A stretch of 64,000 bases of DNA from the NCBI GenBank assembly GCA_003512955.1, contig DOTG01000026.1, positions 222,032 through 286,031 on the forward strand, read 5' to 3'. Both the position numbers and the translations under genes were made by a program. Shown one piece after another: positions 1-9,263 of the stretch. The DNA is from Marinilabiliales bacterium. GTDB taxonomy: Bacteria > Bacteroidota > Bacteroidia > Bacteroidales > SZUA-534. Position 1 is the first letter of the stretch, and each line of letters starts with the position of its first letter. Under the pieces are notes generated by a model. That model saw only the letters and a list, made by a program, of their open reading frames with translations. It made no database searches and was not told the DNA's origin.

Positions 1-38
1 AAAGTCAGGCTCCTTTTTAAATTCATGATAAAATAATC

Positions 39-524
39 TTAATTTGCATTGTAGTTTTCCACAAAAGAGACAATAGCCGCGGCACAACCCGGCCTGGCCT
101 CAGCAAAAGAGATGGCTAGATAATACACTTGGGTTTTGGCACAGAAAAAATCAAAAAACTCATACGAGGTCCCATCTGCTTGATCAAAATTACTTCCATA
201 AAACTTGTTAAAATCATACAGCTTAAGGATGACCTGATCCTCGCAGGTAGAGTCGGCCTTGATGTTAAACCGGTAATGGGTTCCTTTGTTTAAAAGAATG
301 GTGAATTCCTCCGAGGGTGGTTTGCTGTTGTTTTTCCCCTCTTCAAGGCGGACCCTGAAATCTTTCAGATAGGTGGCTTTTCCAATCTCTTTTAGCACTA
401 CATCTTTGAGTGCCAAACCACATTGTGCAAAAATATTGCTGTGGCCAGGAAGCAATAAAACCAAAAGGGAAACAATAAAAAATAGCTTCGTGTTCAATAA
501 GTTACTTTTTATCTTTTGTCTCAT
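39..524 (-). CDS. Small secreted protein of unknown function
   Basis: A 161-residue protein that I do not recognise. Residues 1-34 form a signal peptide (basic start, Leu-rich core, ending near NIFAQ), so it is probably periplasmic or surface-exposed. The mature part has four cysteines (CGLAL, STCED, FFCAK, PGCAA), which could form two disulfides. Its second half (YRF...ILKLYD...FFDFFCAKTQVYY...PGCAA) resembles in pattern the secreted protein at 18042-18668, which has the same Tyr-hydrophobic strands, a TPGKTQMIS segment and a RGCIGV segment, so the two may be paralogues. It starts at an ATG (524) downstream of prfB on the same strand. The function cannot be inferred. Confidence 0.75.
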   Translation of the reverse strand: MRQKIKSNLLNTKLFFIVSLLVLLLPGHSNIFAQCGLALKDVVLKEIGKATYLKDFRVRLEEGKNNSKPPSEEFTILLNKGTHYRFNIKADSTCEDQVILKLYDFNKFYGSNFDQADGTSYEFFDFFCAKTQVYYLAISFAEARPGCAAAIVSFVENYNAN

Positions 525-590
525 ATTAAATAGGTAATAGCTAATCTTTTTCTGGCAATGAATTTATAAATATTCGCTAACAATCAAAAA

Positions 591-1680
591 TTATTCTCCT
601 CCAAACTCCATCAAATATGCTTTTATAAAATCGTTGAGCTCGCCATCGAGCACTGCCTGTACGTTCGATGTTTCGTGACTGGTCCTCACATCCTTCACCA
701 ATTTGTATGGATGCAACACATAACTCCGGATTTGCGATCCCCACTCAATTTTCTTCTTGCTGCCTTCAACGCGATCTTTTTCCTCTTGCTTTTTCCTCAA
801 CTCCAATTCATAAAGTTGCGATTTTAACAAACGTAACGCATTTTCTTTGTTTTGGCCCTGCGAACGCGATTCGGTATTTTCAATCACGATGCCAGAAGGG
901 GCATGGTGCAACCGTACGCCGGTCTCTACTTTATTTACATTTTGTCCTCCGGCCCCACTGCTTCGGAACGTGTCCCAGGTAATATCTGCCGGGTTGATGT
1001 TAATCTCGATGGTATCGTCCACAACAGGTGAAACAAACACACTTGAAAAGGTAGTTTGCCTTTTTCCCTGAGCATTAAAGGGTGAGATGCGTACCAGCCG
1101 GTGAACCCCATTCTCACCTTTCAAATAGCCATAAGCATAATCACCGGTAATTTCAAGGGTCACAGTCTTTACTCCGGCTTCGTCGCCGGCCAGGTAATTC
1201 ACCTCGCGGACTTTGTAGTTGTTTTTCTCGGCCCACCGGATGTACATCCGCATCAGCATTTCTGTCCAGTCAAGGCTCTCGGTGCCACCTGCACCCGAAT
1301 TCAGTTTAACGATAGCTCCCATCACATCTTCCTCTTTGCGCAACATGTTGCGTGATTCAATGTTTTCAATAATGGCGATAGCTTTTTCGTATTGATCATC
1401 TACCTCTTTTTCAACCGATTCACCAGCTTCGTAAAAATCGAATAACACCTGAAGATCGTCCACGGCTGTTTTCGATTCCTGATACCCTTTTACCCAGAAT
1501 TTGATCTGGTTTATCTTTTTCAGTTGTTCTTCGGCTGCTTTGGGGTCATCCCAAAAACCGGGAGCATGTGATTTTTGCTCCTCTTCTTCGATTTCAATAT
1601 TTTTTTTATCAATGTCAAAGATGCCTCCTCAACGCTTCCAGTCGTTTTATAAGTTCTTTATATTGTTCTGTAGTTATCAT
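591..1680 (-). CDS. prfB: Peptide chain release factor 2, with programmed +1 frameshift
   Basis: RF2 recognises UGA and UAA stop codons and triggers peptide release on the ribosome. Frame 1 runs from ATG 1680 for 21 codons (starting MITTEQYKELIKRLEALRRH) to CTT and an in-frame TGA at 1617-1615. A +1 shift at CTT-TGA-C then continues as DIDKKNIEIEEEE in the frame that ends at 591, giving 362 residues, close to the usual 365. The anticodon-like SPF (near residue 199) and the peptidyl-hydrolysis motif GGQ (near 244) are present. An AGGAGG stretch (1629-1624) sits three bases upstream of CTT, the classical stimulator spacing. A TAnnTTTG box lies at 1702-1695, just upstream of the start. The ORF from 1463 begins at an internal GTG and is not the true start. 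Confidence 0.97.
1614..1629 (-). promoter_or_regulatory. Programmed +1 frameshift site of prfB
   Basis: On the minus strand the site reads AGGAGG-CAT-CTT-TGA-C: a Shine-Dalgarno-like stimulator, a three-base spacer, the slippery CTT, and a UGA stop followed by C, which is a weak termination context. This is the known autoregulatory site: when RF2 is scarce the ribosome pauses at UGA and slips forward. Reading frames on both sides encode the expected RF2 sequence, so a sequencing error is unlikely. Confidence 0.95.
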
Positions 1681-1707
1681 TCTAAAGTTTTTTGCAAAAG
1701 TAACATT

Positions 1708-2166
1708 TTAATTTCCTAACTCCATTTTCAGCAATTTAAATACCAATTCAGGTTCAAACCCTTTGGAGATGACCGTACGGGCAATCTTTTGATTCCGTTC
1801 AAACTCAATTCCCCTAGGGGTTGCCTTCCGCTTTTTTACGATTTCGTCCTTAATAATTTGCAGGTATTTTTCTTCATCAATGTTGTCAAGCCCTTCTTCA
1901 ATAATCTCTTTTTCGATGCGATGGTGAACCAGATGGTAGCGGATTTTAATCCTTCCCCAATGGTTGAAGAGCAGTTTATCGTTTACAAAAGCCCGCACAA
2001 ACCGGGTATGGTCAATAAATTTTTCTTCGGACAGGACCTTTAAAATTTTGGCAATCGTAGCTTGGGGTACTTCCCAGATCCTTAGCTTTTGGTCAATATC
2101 GGATTGGCAATACTCCCTGCGGCTACACAAGTCCATACATTTTGCTAAGAGTTGTTTGTATTCCAT
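1708..2166 (-). CDS. recX: RecX family regulator of RecA
   Basis: A 152-residue protein matching the RecX family, whose members bind RecA filaments and restrain recombination. It shows the typical repeated three-helix pattern: CSRREYCQSDI near residues 14-24, IAKILKVLSEEKFIDHTRFVRAF near 38-60, and WGRIKIRYHL near 69-78. The length is normal for the family. Its stop lies 28 bases from the prfB start, and it follows prmC by three bases, so prmC-recX(-prfB) are probably cotranscribed. RecX next to prmC and ribD is, from general knowledge, a common arrangement in Bacteroidota. Confidence 0.92.
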   Translation of the reverse strand: MEYKQLLAKCMDLCSRREYCQSDIDQKLRIWEVPQATIAKILKVLSEEKFIDHTRFVRAFVNDKLLFNHWGRIKIRYHLVHHRIEKEIIEEGLDNIDEEKYLQIIKDEIVKKRKATPRGIEFERNQKIARTVISKGFEPELVFKLLKMELGN

Positions 2167-2169
2167 GTG

Positions 2170-3027
2170 TTAGCTTTGGGTTGCTTTCATCATCCGGCGT
2201 TTTCCATGGAGGTCGCACCGGAGTTCGATTTCCAAGTAATTTAGTTCTTCAAGCAGTTGAATCATCTCGTTTCCTAATCCTTCGTTAATTTCAAAATAGA
2301 GGGCTCCCCCTTTTTTCAATAACTTTTTTGAGAGTTGGGCAATCCGTCGGTAAAAAATTAATGGATCGGCATCGGATACAAACAAGGCAGTAACGGGTTC
2401 ATAATCCAAAACGTTTCGCTGCATCAACACTTTTTCTTTTTCGCGGATATAGGGGGGATTGCTCACTACCAGATCAAAATCGGCAGCCAGAAATCCAAAA
2501 GCGTCTGTAAGAATATCCGCCTGATGAAATGTCAGAACCGTTCCATTTCGCAGCGCGTTTTCCGAAGCAACAAGCAAAGCCTGTTCTGAAATATCCACAG
2601 CATGTACCTTGGAATCAGGAATCAATTTTGCCAATGAAATAGCGATGCATCCACTTCCGGTCCCAAAATCAATAGCTTTCACGGGTTTATTTTTACCATC
2701 TTCGACAATCCAATGAACCAATTCCTCGGTTTCGGGTCTGGGAATTAAAACCGACTGATTTACCTTGAACAAGAGGCCATAAAATTCGGTTTCTTCAAGG
2801 ATATACTGAATGGGTTCGTAGTTCAGCAATCTTTCAACAATGCCCATGATTTGATTATAGACAGAAATAGATATTTTTGTGTCGGAATTGGAAATGATTT
2901 GGAGGCGTGACAGGTTTCCTACTTTCTCAAAAACAAGAAAAAGGATGGAATCAATTTCACGGATAGGATATACAGAACCTAGCAGGGCTCTGCATTCCAA
3001 TTGAATATTTTTAATTGAGAAATCCAT
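2170..3027 (-). CDS. prmC: Protein-(glutamine-N5) methyltransferase, release factor-specific (PrmC/HemK)
   Basis: PrmC methylates the glutamine of the GGQ motif in release factors, which fits its place beside prfB. It has an N-terminal helical domain (residues 1-90), then a Rossmann methyltransferase fold with the SAM loop DFGTGSGCIAISLA and the catalytic SNPPYI motif that binds the target glutamine. I chose the ATG at 3027 (MDFSIKN, 285 residues); the longer reading starts at a TTG at 3045. A TAATTTTG promoter box at 3041-3034 ends only six bases before that ATG, which would make the mRNA nearly leaderless. Confidence 0.95.
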   Translation of the reverse strand: MDFSIKNIQLECRALLGSVYPIREIDSILFLVFEKVGNLSRLQIISNSDTKISISVYNQIMGIVERLLNYEPIQYILEETEFYGLLFKVNQSVLIPRPETEELVHWIVEDGKNKPVKAIDFGTGSGCIAISLAKLIPDSKVHAVDISEQALLVASENALRNGTVLTFHQADILTDAFGFLAADFDLVVSNPPYIREKEKVLMQRNVLDYEPVTALFVSDADPLIFYRRIAQLSKKLLKKGGALYFEINEGLGNEMIQLLEELNYLEIELRCDLHGKRRMMKATQS

Positions 3028-3053
3028 AACAGCCAAAATTAACAAAAACTAGA

Positions 3054-4109
3054 ATGACCCAGCCGGACACAGAAGAATTTTATATGAAGCGCAGCATCGA
3101 ACTGGCCCGGAAAGGGGCCGGACATGTGGCTCCCAATCCTTTGGTAGGTGCGGTAATTGTTCATGGCCAAACCATTATAGGCGAAGGTTATCACCGGGAA
3201 TATGGAAAAGCACATGCCGAAGTTAATGCTATTAATGCGGTGGCAGATAAGAATTTGTTATGCGAATCTACATTATATGTCACTTTGGAACCATGTTCCC
3301 ATGTTGGGAAAACACCTGCTTGCTCCGATTTGATTATCGCACATAAAATCCCCCGTGTGGTCATCGGTATGCAGGACCCCTTTGGTAAAGTCAATGGGGA
3401 AGGCATCCGGAGGCTCATGAGTGCAGGTTGTCAGGTGAAAGTGGGCGTGCTTGAGGAGGAATGTAGCGATTTAAACAAGGCGTTTATTACCTTTCACCAA
3501 AAAAAAAGGCCTTACATCATTTTAAAATGGGCCCAATCGAAAGATGGCTTTTTGGATAAGACCCGGCTTGCCAACGATCAGATACCTCCCGCCTGGATTA
3601 CCAATGAAACCTGTAGAGCTTTGGTACACAAGTGGCGAAGTGAAATTCCTGCTATCATGGTGGGAAAAAACACCGCTTTGATGGATAACCCGAAGTTAAA
3701 TCTCCGCGCCTGGACTGGGAAAGCCCCTTTGAGAATTGTCGCCGATAAAAACCTTGAACTGCCTGCGAATCTGCATTTGTTCGACCGGACCCAACCAACC
3801 TGGGTGCTGAACCAGATTAAAAGTGAACGGCATGAGAATCTAGAATACATTCAACTTGATTTTGGAAATCAATTTTTTGTTCATCTCATGAAACTACTGA
3901 CTTACAGGGAAATAAACGCTCTTTTGGTCGAAGGTGGGCGCAAGTTGTTGCAATCCTTTATCGATGCCAACTTTTGGGATGAGGCCCGCGTTTTTTCAGG
4001 AAACCAACTTTTTGAGAATGGGATTTCAGCCCCGGCTTTTAATGGAACCATGCAATCACAGGAACACTTCGGGAACAGTACACTAACGCTTTGGGAACCC
4101 CTTTGTTGA
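3054..4109 (+). CDS. ribD: Bifunctional riboflavin biosynthesis protein RibD (deaminase/reductase)
   Basis: RibD deaminates 2,5-diamino-6-ribosylamino-pyrimidinone phosphate and then reduces the ribose side chain, two early steps of riboflavin synthesis. The N-terminal cytidine-deaminase-like domain (residues 5-150) carries the zinc site HAEVNAI and PCSHVGKTPAC and the substrate segment GAGHVAPNPLVGAVI. The C-terminal reductase domain (about 150-351) begins at RPYIILKWAQSKDGF and includes LLVEGGRKLLQSFI. At 351 residues the length is normal. The gene is divergent from prmC, with only about 26 bases between their starts. Confidence 0.95.
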   Translation: MTQPDTEEFYMKRSIELARKGAGHVAPNPLVGAVIVHGQTIIGEGYHREYGKAHAEVNAINAVADKNLLCESTLYVTLEPCSHVGKTPACSDLIIAHKIPRVVIGMQDPFGKVNGEGIRRLMSAGCQVKVGVLEEECSDLNKAFITFHQKKRPYIILKWAQSKDGFLDKTRLANDQIPPAWITNETCRALVHKWRSEIPAIMVGKNTALMDNPKLNLRAWTGKAPLRIVADKNLELPANLHLFDRTQPTWVLNQIKSERHENLEYIQLDFGNQFFVHLMKLLTYREINALLVEGGRKLLQSFIDANFWDEARVFSGNQLFENGISAPAFNGTMQSQEHFGNSTLTLWEPLC

Positions 4110-4184
4110 TTTGATTTTTATTGAACCAATTTGCTGATAGTTTGATTAATTCGTGATAATTGGCCTAACAAAAAAGCATTTTTT

Positions 4185-4215
4185 TTGAAACTATTGCAAT
4201 AAAATCTTAATTTTG
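4185..4215 (+). promoter_or_regulatory. Bacteroidota-type promoter of the GIN-domain gene
   Basis: TTG at 4185-4187, a 20-base spacer, and TAATTTTG at 4208-4215 match the Bacteroidota housekeeping consensus (TTG near -33, TAnnTTTG near -7). Predicted transcription starts near 4220. That excludes the upstream TTG at 4213 as the translation start and supports the ATG at 4234. Confidence 0.75.
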
Positions 4216-4233
4216 AAAAGCGTCAACAACCCT

Positions 4234-4962
4234 ATGAATATGAAACTCATCCGTCCTTTAGCACTTGCATTCCTTGTATTAATTGCGGTTCAGACCTTAA
4301 AATCGCAGGTTTCCAAAGGTGAGGGAAATTTGAAAACCGAAATCAGGGAATTGGTCGGTTTTAATGAAATTATAGCTCAGGGAAGGTTTGATCTGACTCT
4401 TGTCCAAGGAGAAAAAGAGGGTATCCGGATTGAAACCAATGAAAACCTTTTGGACTTTTTTCAAACAAGGGTCGATGGAAAGACTCTTTACATCAGCATG
4501 ACTGCTGACATTAGAAAATACACTGCTTTAAATGTAACGGTTTCTATAAAGGACTTAAAAAAGATCATCCTGTTGAATGAAATTTCACTTTCCTCGAACA
4601 GTGTGATCCATTTTGATGAGTTAAGTATTTTTTCCGGAGGAATGTCGAAACTAAACCTGGAAGTGTATGCTACCAAACTGGATGTTCAGATTGCCGATGG
4701 TACCTATGCTCACTTTAAAGGTTATGCTGAGAGTCTGATAGTTAAAGCTCATGATGAAACGGAATTCAACGCATTTGATATGGAATCGGAGAATTGCCAA
4801 ATTCTGTCTTCCGGGTTAACAGAGGTGATGGTAAATGTTCAAAAGGATTTGAAACTGATGGTGAGTGGTTCCAGCAACGTGTATTATATCGGCCAGGCCG
4901 AAATCAGCGAACGTATTTTCTCAAGTACCGGCTTTATTGTCAAACGTAAAAAGACGGAATAA
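4234..4962 (+). CDS. Secreted GIN-domain (DUF2807) protein
   Basis: A 242-residue exported protein with an N-terminal signal peptide (residues 1-25, ending near LKSQ) and a DUF2807/GIN domain, predicted as a right-handed beta-solenoid. The hallmark segments are FNEIIAQGRFDLTLVQGEKEGIRIETNENLL at the start of the domain and later strand repeats ending VSGSSNVYYIG. The family is widespread in Bacteroidota envelopes, has no proven biochemical role, and is described as an adhesin-head-like domain. A second member lies at 23044-23739. This copy lacks the dense SSGAS repeats of the other. Confidence 0.88.
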   Translation: MNMKLIRPLALAFLVLIAVQTLKSQVSKGEGNLKTEIRELVGFNEIIAQGRFDLTLVQGEKEGIRIETNENLLDFFQTRVDGKTLYISMTADIRKYTALNVTVSIKDLKKIILLNEISLSSNSVIHFDELSIFSGGMSKLNLEVYATKLDVQIADGTYAHFKGYAESLIVKAHDETEFNAFDMESENCQILSSGLTEVMVNVQKDLKLMVSGSSNVYYIGQAEISERIFSSTGFIVKRKKTE

Positions 4963-4963
4963 T

Positions 4964-6019
4964 CTATTCTGCTTTTATCGCTTTCAGTAGTTCTGTTTTA
5001 AATTTCGTTTCTTCTCCCTTTAAAAAAAACACTTCAATGGGGATATAAAACAACGGGAGCTTTTCCAATACTTCTTTACTGGCTACAGCACGTAACCGGA
5101 CTGCATCTTTCTCAGTGGTGATGATTAGTTTCTTTGTTGCGGCAATTTGCTCAAACTGGAGCTTTAAGGCTAAGGTATCATTACCGGTAAATGAATGGTG
5201 ATCAGGAAACTCTATTTTTATTAGTTGTCCGGTACCCAAACTCTGGAGGTATTTATAAAAAGAGGCAGGCTGGGCAATTCCTGAAACGGCCAATACAGTG
5301 GATCCCTGTAAACCCGGTTCTGAATCACCCCTAGGGATATTGTTGAAAACCGGGATTAAGCCGCCATAAGTAAATGCTGTAAAATAAAGCTGTTGATGTG
5401 CTTTAAGGTTCAAATCATTTTTGAGCATCTCCATTTCAGTTTCAGGCAAGTTCCTGGGGCATTTGGTAACAATCACACAATGGGCACGGGCTTTTCCAAA
5501 TGCTGGTTCGCGGAGGTTCCCTGCAGGCAGCATAAAATCATGAGTGATGGTCCGGTTAAAATCCATCAACAAAATATTATATGTAGGAAGCACATGGCGG
5601 TGCTGGAAGGCATCATCCAAAATAACAAGTTCCGGTTTGTTGGGGAATGCCAACAGTTGCTCTATTCCATGCTTTCGTTTTTCATCAACAGCCACCAAAA
5701 TATCCGGGAATTTTTGTTTGATCTGGAGCGGTTCATCGCCCACTTGAGAAACATGGGTGTGCTCCTGGACTTCCAAAAAACCTGTGGTTTTACGTTTATA
5801 TCCCCGGCTCAGCAAAGCCAATGAGAATTTTTCTTCCAGCCAATGAATTAAAAATTCGGAATGAGGTGTTTTCCCGGTTCCACCCACGGTGATATTCCCT
5901 ACGGAAATAACAGGGATTGGAAATGTTGACTGTTTAAAAATTCCCCAATCGAAACATTTATTGCGGAGAATTACAATGAATCCATAAAGTAAAGAAAATG
6001 GGAGCAGCAACCACCTCAT
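4964..6019 (-). CDS. lpxK: Tetraacyldisaccharide 4'-kinase
   Basis: LpxK phosphorylates the 4' position of the lipid A disaccharide precursor at the inner membrane. It has an N-terminal membrane-associated helix (residues 1-20), a Walker A-type loop GNITVGGTGKTP (near 40-51), and the conserved DDAFQHRH segment (near 145) of the LpxK active site. The length of 351 residues is normal. It starts at an ATG directly downstream of a terminator at 6072-6108, so it is transcribed separately from the glycan cluster above it. Confidence 0.95.
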   Translation of the reverse strand: MRWLLLPFSLLYGFIVILRNKCFDWGIFKQSTFPIPVISVGNITVGGTGKTPHSEFLIHWLEEKFSLALLSRGYKRKTTGFLEVQEHTHVSQVGDEPLQIKQKFPDILVAVDEKRKHGIEQLLAFPNKPELVILDDAFQHRHVLPTYNILLMDFNRTITHDFMLPAGNLREPAFGKARAHCVIVTKCPRNLPETEMEMLKNDLNLKAHQQLYFTAFTYGGLIPVFNNIPRGDSEPGLQGSTVLAVSGIAQPASFYKYLQSLGTGQLIKIEFPDHHSFTGNDTLALKLQFEQIAATKKLIITTEKDAVRLRAVASKEVLEKLPLFYIPIEVFFLKGEETKFKTELLKAIKAE

Positions 6020-6071
6020 AGCAAGAAATTAAACCAATGTTAAGAAAGTAAAAGTAACGAAAACTACTCTA

Positions 6072-6108
6072 AAACAAAACGGGCTGAAACCATTCAGGTC
6101 TCAGCCCA
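6072..6108 (-). terminator. Intrinsic terminator after the DUF2723 gene
   Basis: The arms GGGCTGA (6082-6088) and TCAGCCC (6102-6108) pair. On the minus strand the hairpin is followed by the T-rich CGTTTTGTTTTAG. It ends the methyltransferase-flippase-DUF2723 transcription unit. Confidence 0.8.
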
Positions 6109-6130
6109 TTTAATAAATTGTTTTAATGTA

Positions 6131-9100
6131 TCAATATTTTGCCCCTTGCATGTACAGATTGTACATCTCTTCAAAAGTTTTAGAAACTTTGCTTTCTAAC
6201 TCTGTTTGATGATATTGGCGGGTTACTTCATTTAACCATTGTACCGTTGCAAAGCATATCTGCTTGTCCTGTTCGGCCTGATTAGGGAAACGGGCTTCCA
6301 GTTTTAAATAATAATCCAAATCGTTCCGGGCATCTTCTACCATTTTGGTTACTATTTGAGCTCCTTTTTCGTTCATTCCCGCTTCAAAAAATGCTTCAAC
6401 AAAATGTGTGTCGAAATAATCCAATGGAATTTTTTCGGCTGGCAACACTTCCAAACCACGGTTCAATACCTGAATGGCTTTGTCTTTTTTACCCTCGGCC
6501 ACTAAAGCCTTGGCCAAACGTCCAAAGTTGTTCCGTATTTTGACAATCCGAATGGTCCGGCGTATGTTTTCATCCAAATACACGTTTGGTTTGTCCATAT
6601 TTCCCCAACGGAATTTGTTCATCATGTTGTCGTACAAAATATCGGTATCAATGCGGCCAGTTGCCTGATAATCATATTTTGTATAAACAGGCACCATCCG
6701 ATAAGCAAAACCCTCCAGTTGGAAATAATCGCGCATGTTGGTTTCATTTCCCGAACCCACCGACACAAAATAGATGGGGCGTTCCCAGTTGGCCGAAGCC
6801 ATTAAATCGAGCATCATCATGTCGTTTTTCAGAATGTAATTGGAATTGATGCTCCAACGCATTTCATTTACAATTTGATCAGCTACCTCGGGTTTAACCG
6901 CCCCTTCGCGCAATACTTTATTTTTATCAACGGTAATCTTAAATTTTTTGGTGGGGAAATAGTCCGTTTTTTCACCCATCGAAGTCTGAACTTGGGTACG
7001 GGCATCGTCGCTACCCACAAATTCAATTACCTGCTTTAATTCCACTGCATCGGTTACCCGTTCAAATACCGGGACTTGGTCGCGTTTGCCGAGCACGTAT
7101 TGATCTTTGGTTAAACTGAATGGGACAGGTTTAGACTCATAATATTGCGATTTCATTTGATCGATGTACCAATCGGTAATCAAATAAGGCAAACAGATGA
7201 CGCGCACATCGGTACGGACTCCTTCCACTTCCTGGATGTACCATAAGGGGAAGGTATCGTTATCGCCATTGGTAAAAATAACTCCGTTAGGCTGGCACGA
7301 GTTCAGATAATTGTAAGCAAAATCGCGTGCCACATAACGGTTTGAACGGTCATGATCGTCCCAGTTTTCTGCTGCCATTATCAAAGGAATAGCCAAACAG
7401 ACAATCATAAGAAGAGAGGCTAATAACGCTTCAGGCGGGTCAATTCTTAAAAGAACTTTGAAAAGCCATCGGTAAAAGGATTTATAGAGTTCATAAAAGG
7501 CCAACGCCCCAAGTCCAATCCAAATGGCAAATGCATAAAACGAACCGGCAAACGCGTAGTCACGTTCGCGTGGCTGTTGTGGATATTGGTTTAGATAGAC
7601 AACGATGGCGAGACCTGTCAACACAAAGAGGGCCATCACAATCCAGAAGTTCCTTTTATCTCTTGAAAGTTGGAATGCCAATCCAACAACCCCTAATAAA
7701 AATGGCAACAGGTAATATTTATTGGTTGCTTTGTTGTTGGCATAAGTGGTGGGCAAGTTGTCCTGAGGCCCCAGACGGGCTTCGTCATAAGCCTTAATCC
7801 CTGAAATCCAGTTGCCGCGCAATACATCGCCATGTCCCTGAATATCGTTTTGGCGGCCGGCATAATTCCACATAAAATAGCGCCAATACATGTGGCCAAT
7901 TTGGTATCGGAATAAAAAGCGCATGTTTTCAACAAAGGTGGGTTTGTTAAAAGTTTCCATCTCGCCCCGGTTGTTTTGGGCTTTTACTTTGTACCCTTTA
8001 ATTTTAGCCCAGCTTTTATAGTCCTGGATGTGTTCGGGTTTCGGGCTGTACATACGTGGGAAAAACATGGTCAGCTTTTCGTTGTAATTGTATTCAATCT
8101 TGCGGCTACCTTCCTCATACTTGTCTTTTCCCTTTCTCCAGGTTTTCCCTCCTTCTTTGTAAGGATCTTCTAAGTTCAAGGGGGTTTCATAATATTGACC
8201 AAAAAATAGGGGCCGATCGCCATACTGTTCGCGATTCAAATATCCTAAAAGCGAAAAAGCATCTTCCGGATTATTCTGATCAATAGGGGGTGTAGCGTGA
8301 GATCGGATTACAATTACTGCATAGGATGCGTATCCAATCATCATCACGCCAAACGAAAGGACGATGGTGTTCATCACAACCATCTGCTTTTTGTAGGTGT
8401 AAAGAACAGCCCAGGCCAGGAGAGCAAACAGAGCCAACACAAAGAACAAAACACCACTATTGAAAGGTAGCCCTAACCCGTTCACAAAAATTAAATCGAA
8501 AACAAAAGCAATTTTTACCACGCCTGGTACAATTCCCCACATGATAAAGCCTAAGATAACTCCCGAAAGTAGCAATGAATATATAACTCCTTTAGTTGTT
8601 ACTTCGTATTTGCGGAAATAATAAACCAGGACCATAGCCGGAATTGCCAATAAATTCAACAGGTGGACCCCAATTGAAAGCCCAACAATGAACATGATTA
8701 AGATAATCCAACGGTTGGCGTATTTTTCATCGGCAATATTTTCCCATTTTAAGATGGCCCAAAATACAAAAGCGGTAATTAATGACGAGGTGGCATAAAC
8801 TTCACCCTCAACAGCCGAAAACCAGAACGTGTCGGAAAAGGTATATGCCAACGCGCCTACCATACCGCTACCCAAAATGACTATTGTCTGGCTCAATGAA
8901 AGTTCATCGGTACCAATAATCTTCTTTGCAAGGTGGGTGATAGTCCAAAACAAAAACAGAATGGTAAAAGCACTGGCCAGAGCCGACATTATGTTGGCCA
9001 TCATGGCTACCAATTCTACATTGCCCCCGGCAAATAGCGTAAAAAACCGCGTTAACAGCATGAAAACGGGTGCCCCGGGAGGGTGGCCTACTTCCAGTTT

Positions 9101-9229
9101 GTAGCCGGTTGCAATAAATTCACCACAATCCCAAAAGCTGGCTGTGGGTTCAATGGTACTTATATACACAAAGGCTGAGATGACAAAAGCTACCCAACCG
9201 AAAATGACATTAAGTTTTTGATACTTCAT
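6131..9229 (-). CDS. DUF2723 family GT-C membrane glycosyltransferase (TMEM260-like)
   Basis: A 1032-residue integral membrane protein. It begins with the DUF2723 signature: a first transmembrane helix, then TIEPTASFWDCGEFIATGYKLEVGHPPGAPVF (residues 26-57), with the acidic pair D/E in a luminal loop typical of GT-C enzymes. About a dozen hydrophobic segments follow, interrupted by an extracytoplasmic loop near 310-480. The soluble C-terminal part (about 640-1032) has FTNGDNDTFPLWYIQE and a TPR-like tail (KDKAIQVLNRGLEVLP). Eukaryotic TMEM260 is a protein O-mannosyltransferase; by analogy the bacterial proteins may glycosylate exported proteins, which is an inference. It is downstream of a flippase and a methyltransferase, which supports a glycan role. 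Confidence 0.87.
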   Translation of the reverse strand: MKYQKLNVIFGWVAFVISAFVYISTIEPTASFWDCGEFIATGYKLEVGHPPGAPVFMLLTRFFTLFAGGNVELVAMMANIMSALASAFTILFLFWTITHLAKKIIGTDELSLSQTIVILGSGMVGALAYTFSDTFWFSAVEGEVYATSSLITAFVFWAILKWENIADEKYANRWIILIMFIVGLSIGVHLLNLLAIPAMVLVYYFRKYEVTTKGVIYSLLLSGVILGFIMWGIVPGVVKIAFVFDLIFVNGLGLPFNSGVLFFVLALFALLAWAVLYTYKKQMVVMNTIVLSFGVMMIGYASYAVIVIRSHATPPIDQNNPEDAFSLLGYLNREQYGDRPLFFGQYYETPLNLEDPYKEGGKTWRKGKDKYEEGSRKIEYNYNEKLTMFFPRMYSPKPEHIQDYKSWAKIKGYKVKAQNNRGEMETFNKPTFVENMRFLFRYQIGHMYWRYFMWNYAGRQNDIQGHGDVLRGNWISGIKAYDEARLGPQDNLPTTYANNKATNKYYLLPFLLGVVGLAFQLSRDKRNFWIVMALFVLTGLAIVVYLNQYPQQPRERDYAFAGSFYAFAIWIGLGALAFYELYKSFYRWLFKVLLRIDPPEALLASLLMIVCLAIPLIMAAENWDDHDRSNRYVARDFAYNYLNSCQPNGVIFTNGDNDTFPLWYIQEVEGVRTDVRVICLPYLITDWYIDQMKSQYYESKPVPFSLTKDQYVLGKRDQVPVFERVTDAVELKQVIEFVGSDDARTQVQTSMGEKTDYFPTKKFKITVDKNKVLREGAVKPEVADQIVNEMRWSINSNYILKNDMMMLDLMASANWERPIYFVSVGSGNETNMRDYFQLEGFAYRMVPVYTKYDYQATGRIDTDILYDNMMNKFRWGNMDKPNVYLDENIRRTIRIVKIRNNFGRLAKALVAEGKKDKAIQVLNRGLEVLPAEKIPLDYFDTHFVEAFFEAGMNEKGAQIVTKMVEDARNDLDYYLKLEARFPNQAEQDKQICFATVQWLNEVTRQYHQTELESKVSKTFEEMYNLYMQGAKY

Positions 9230-9263
9230 AGTCTCTTTGTTATTTTAATTGACTGTTATAACG

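Noticed and set aside
3027..3045. Longer start for prmC (TTG at 3045)
   Set aside because: The promoter box overlaps that segment, and ATG 3027 gives the usual N-terminus.
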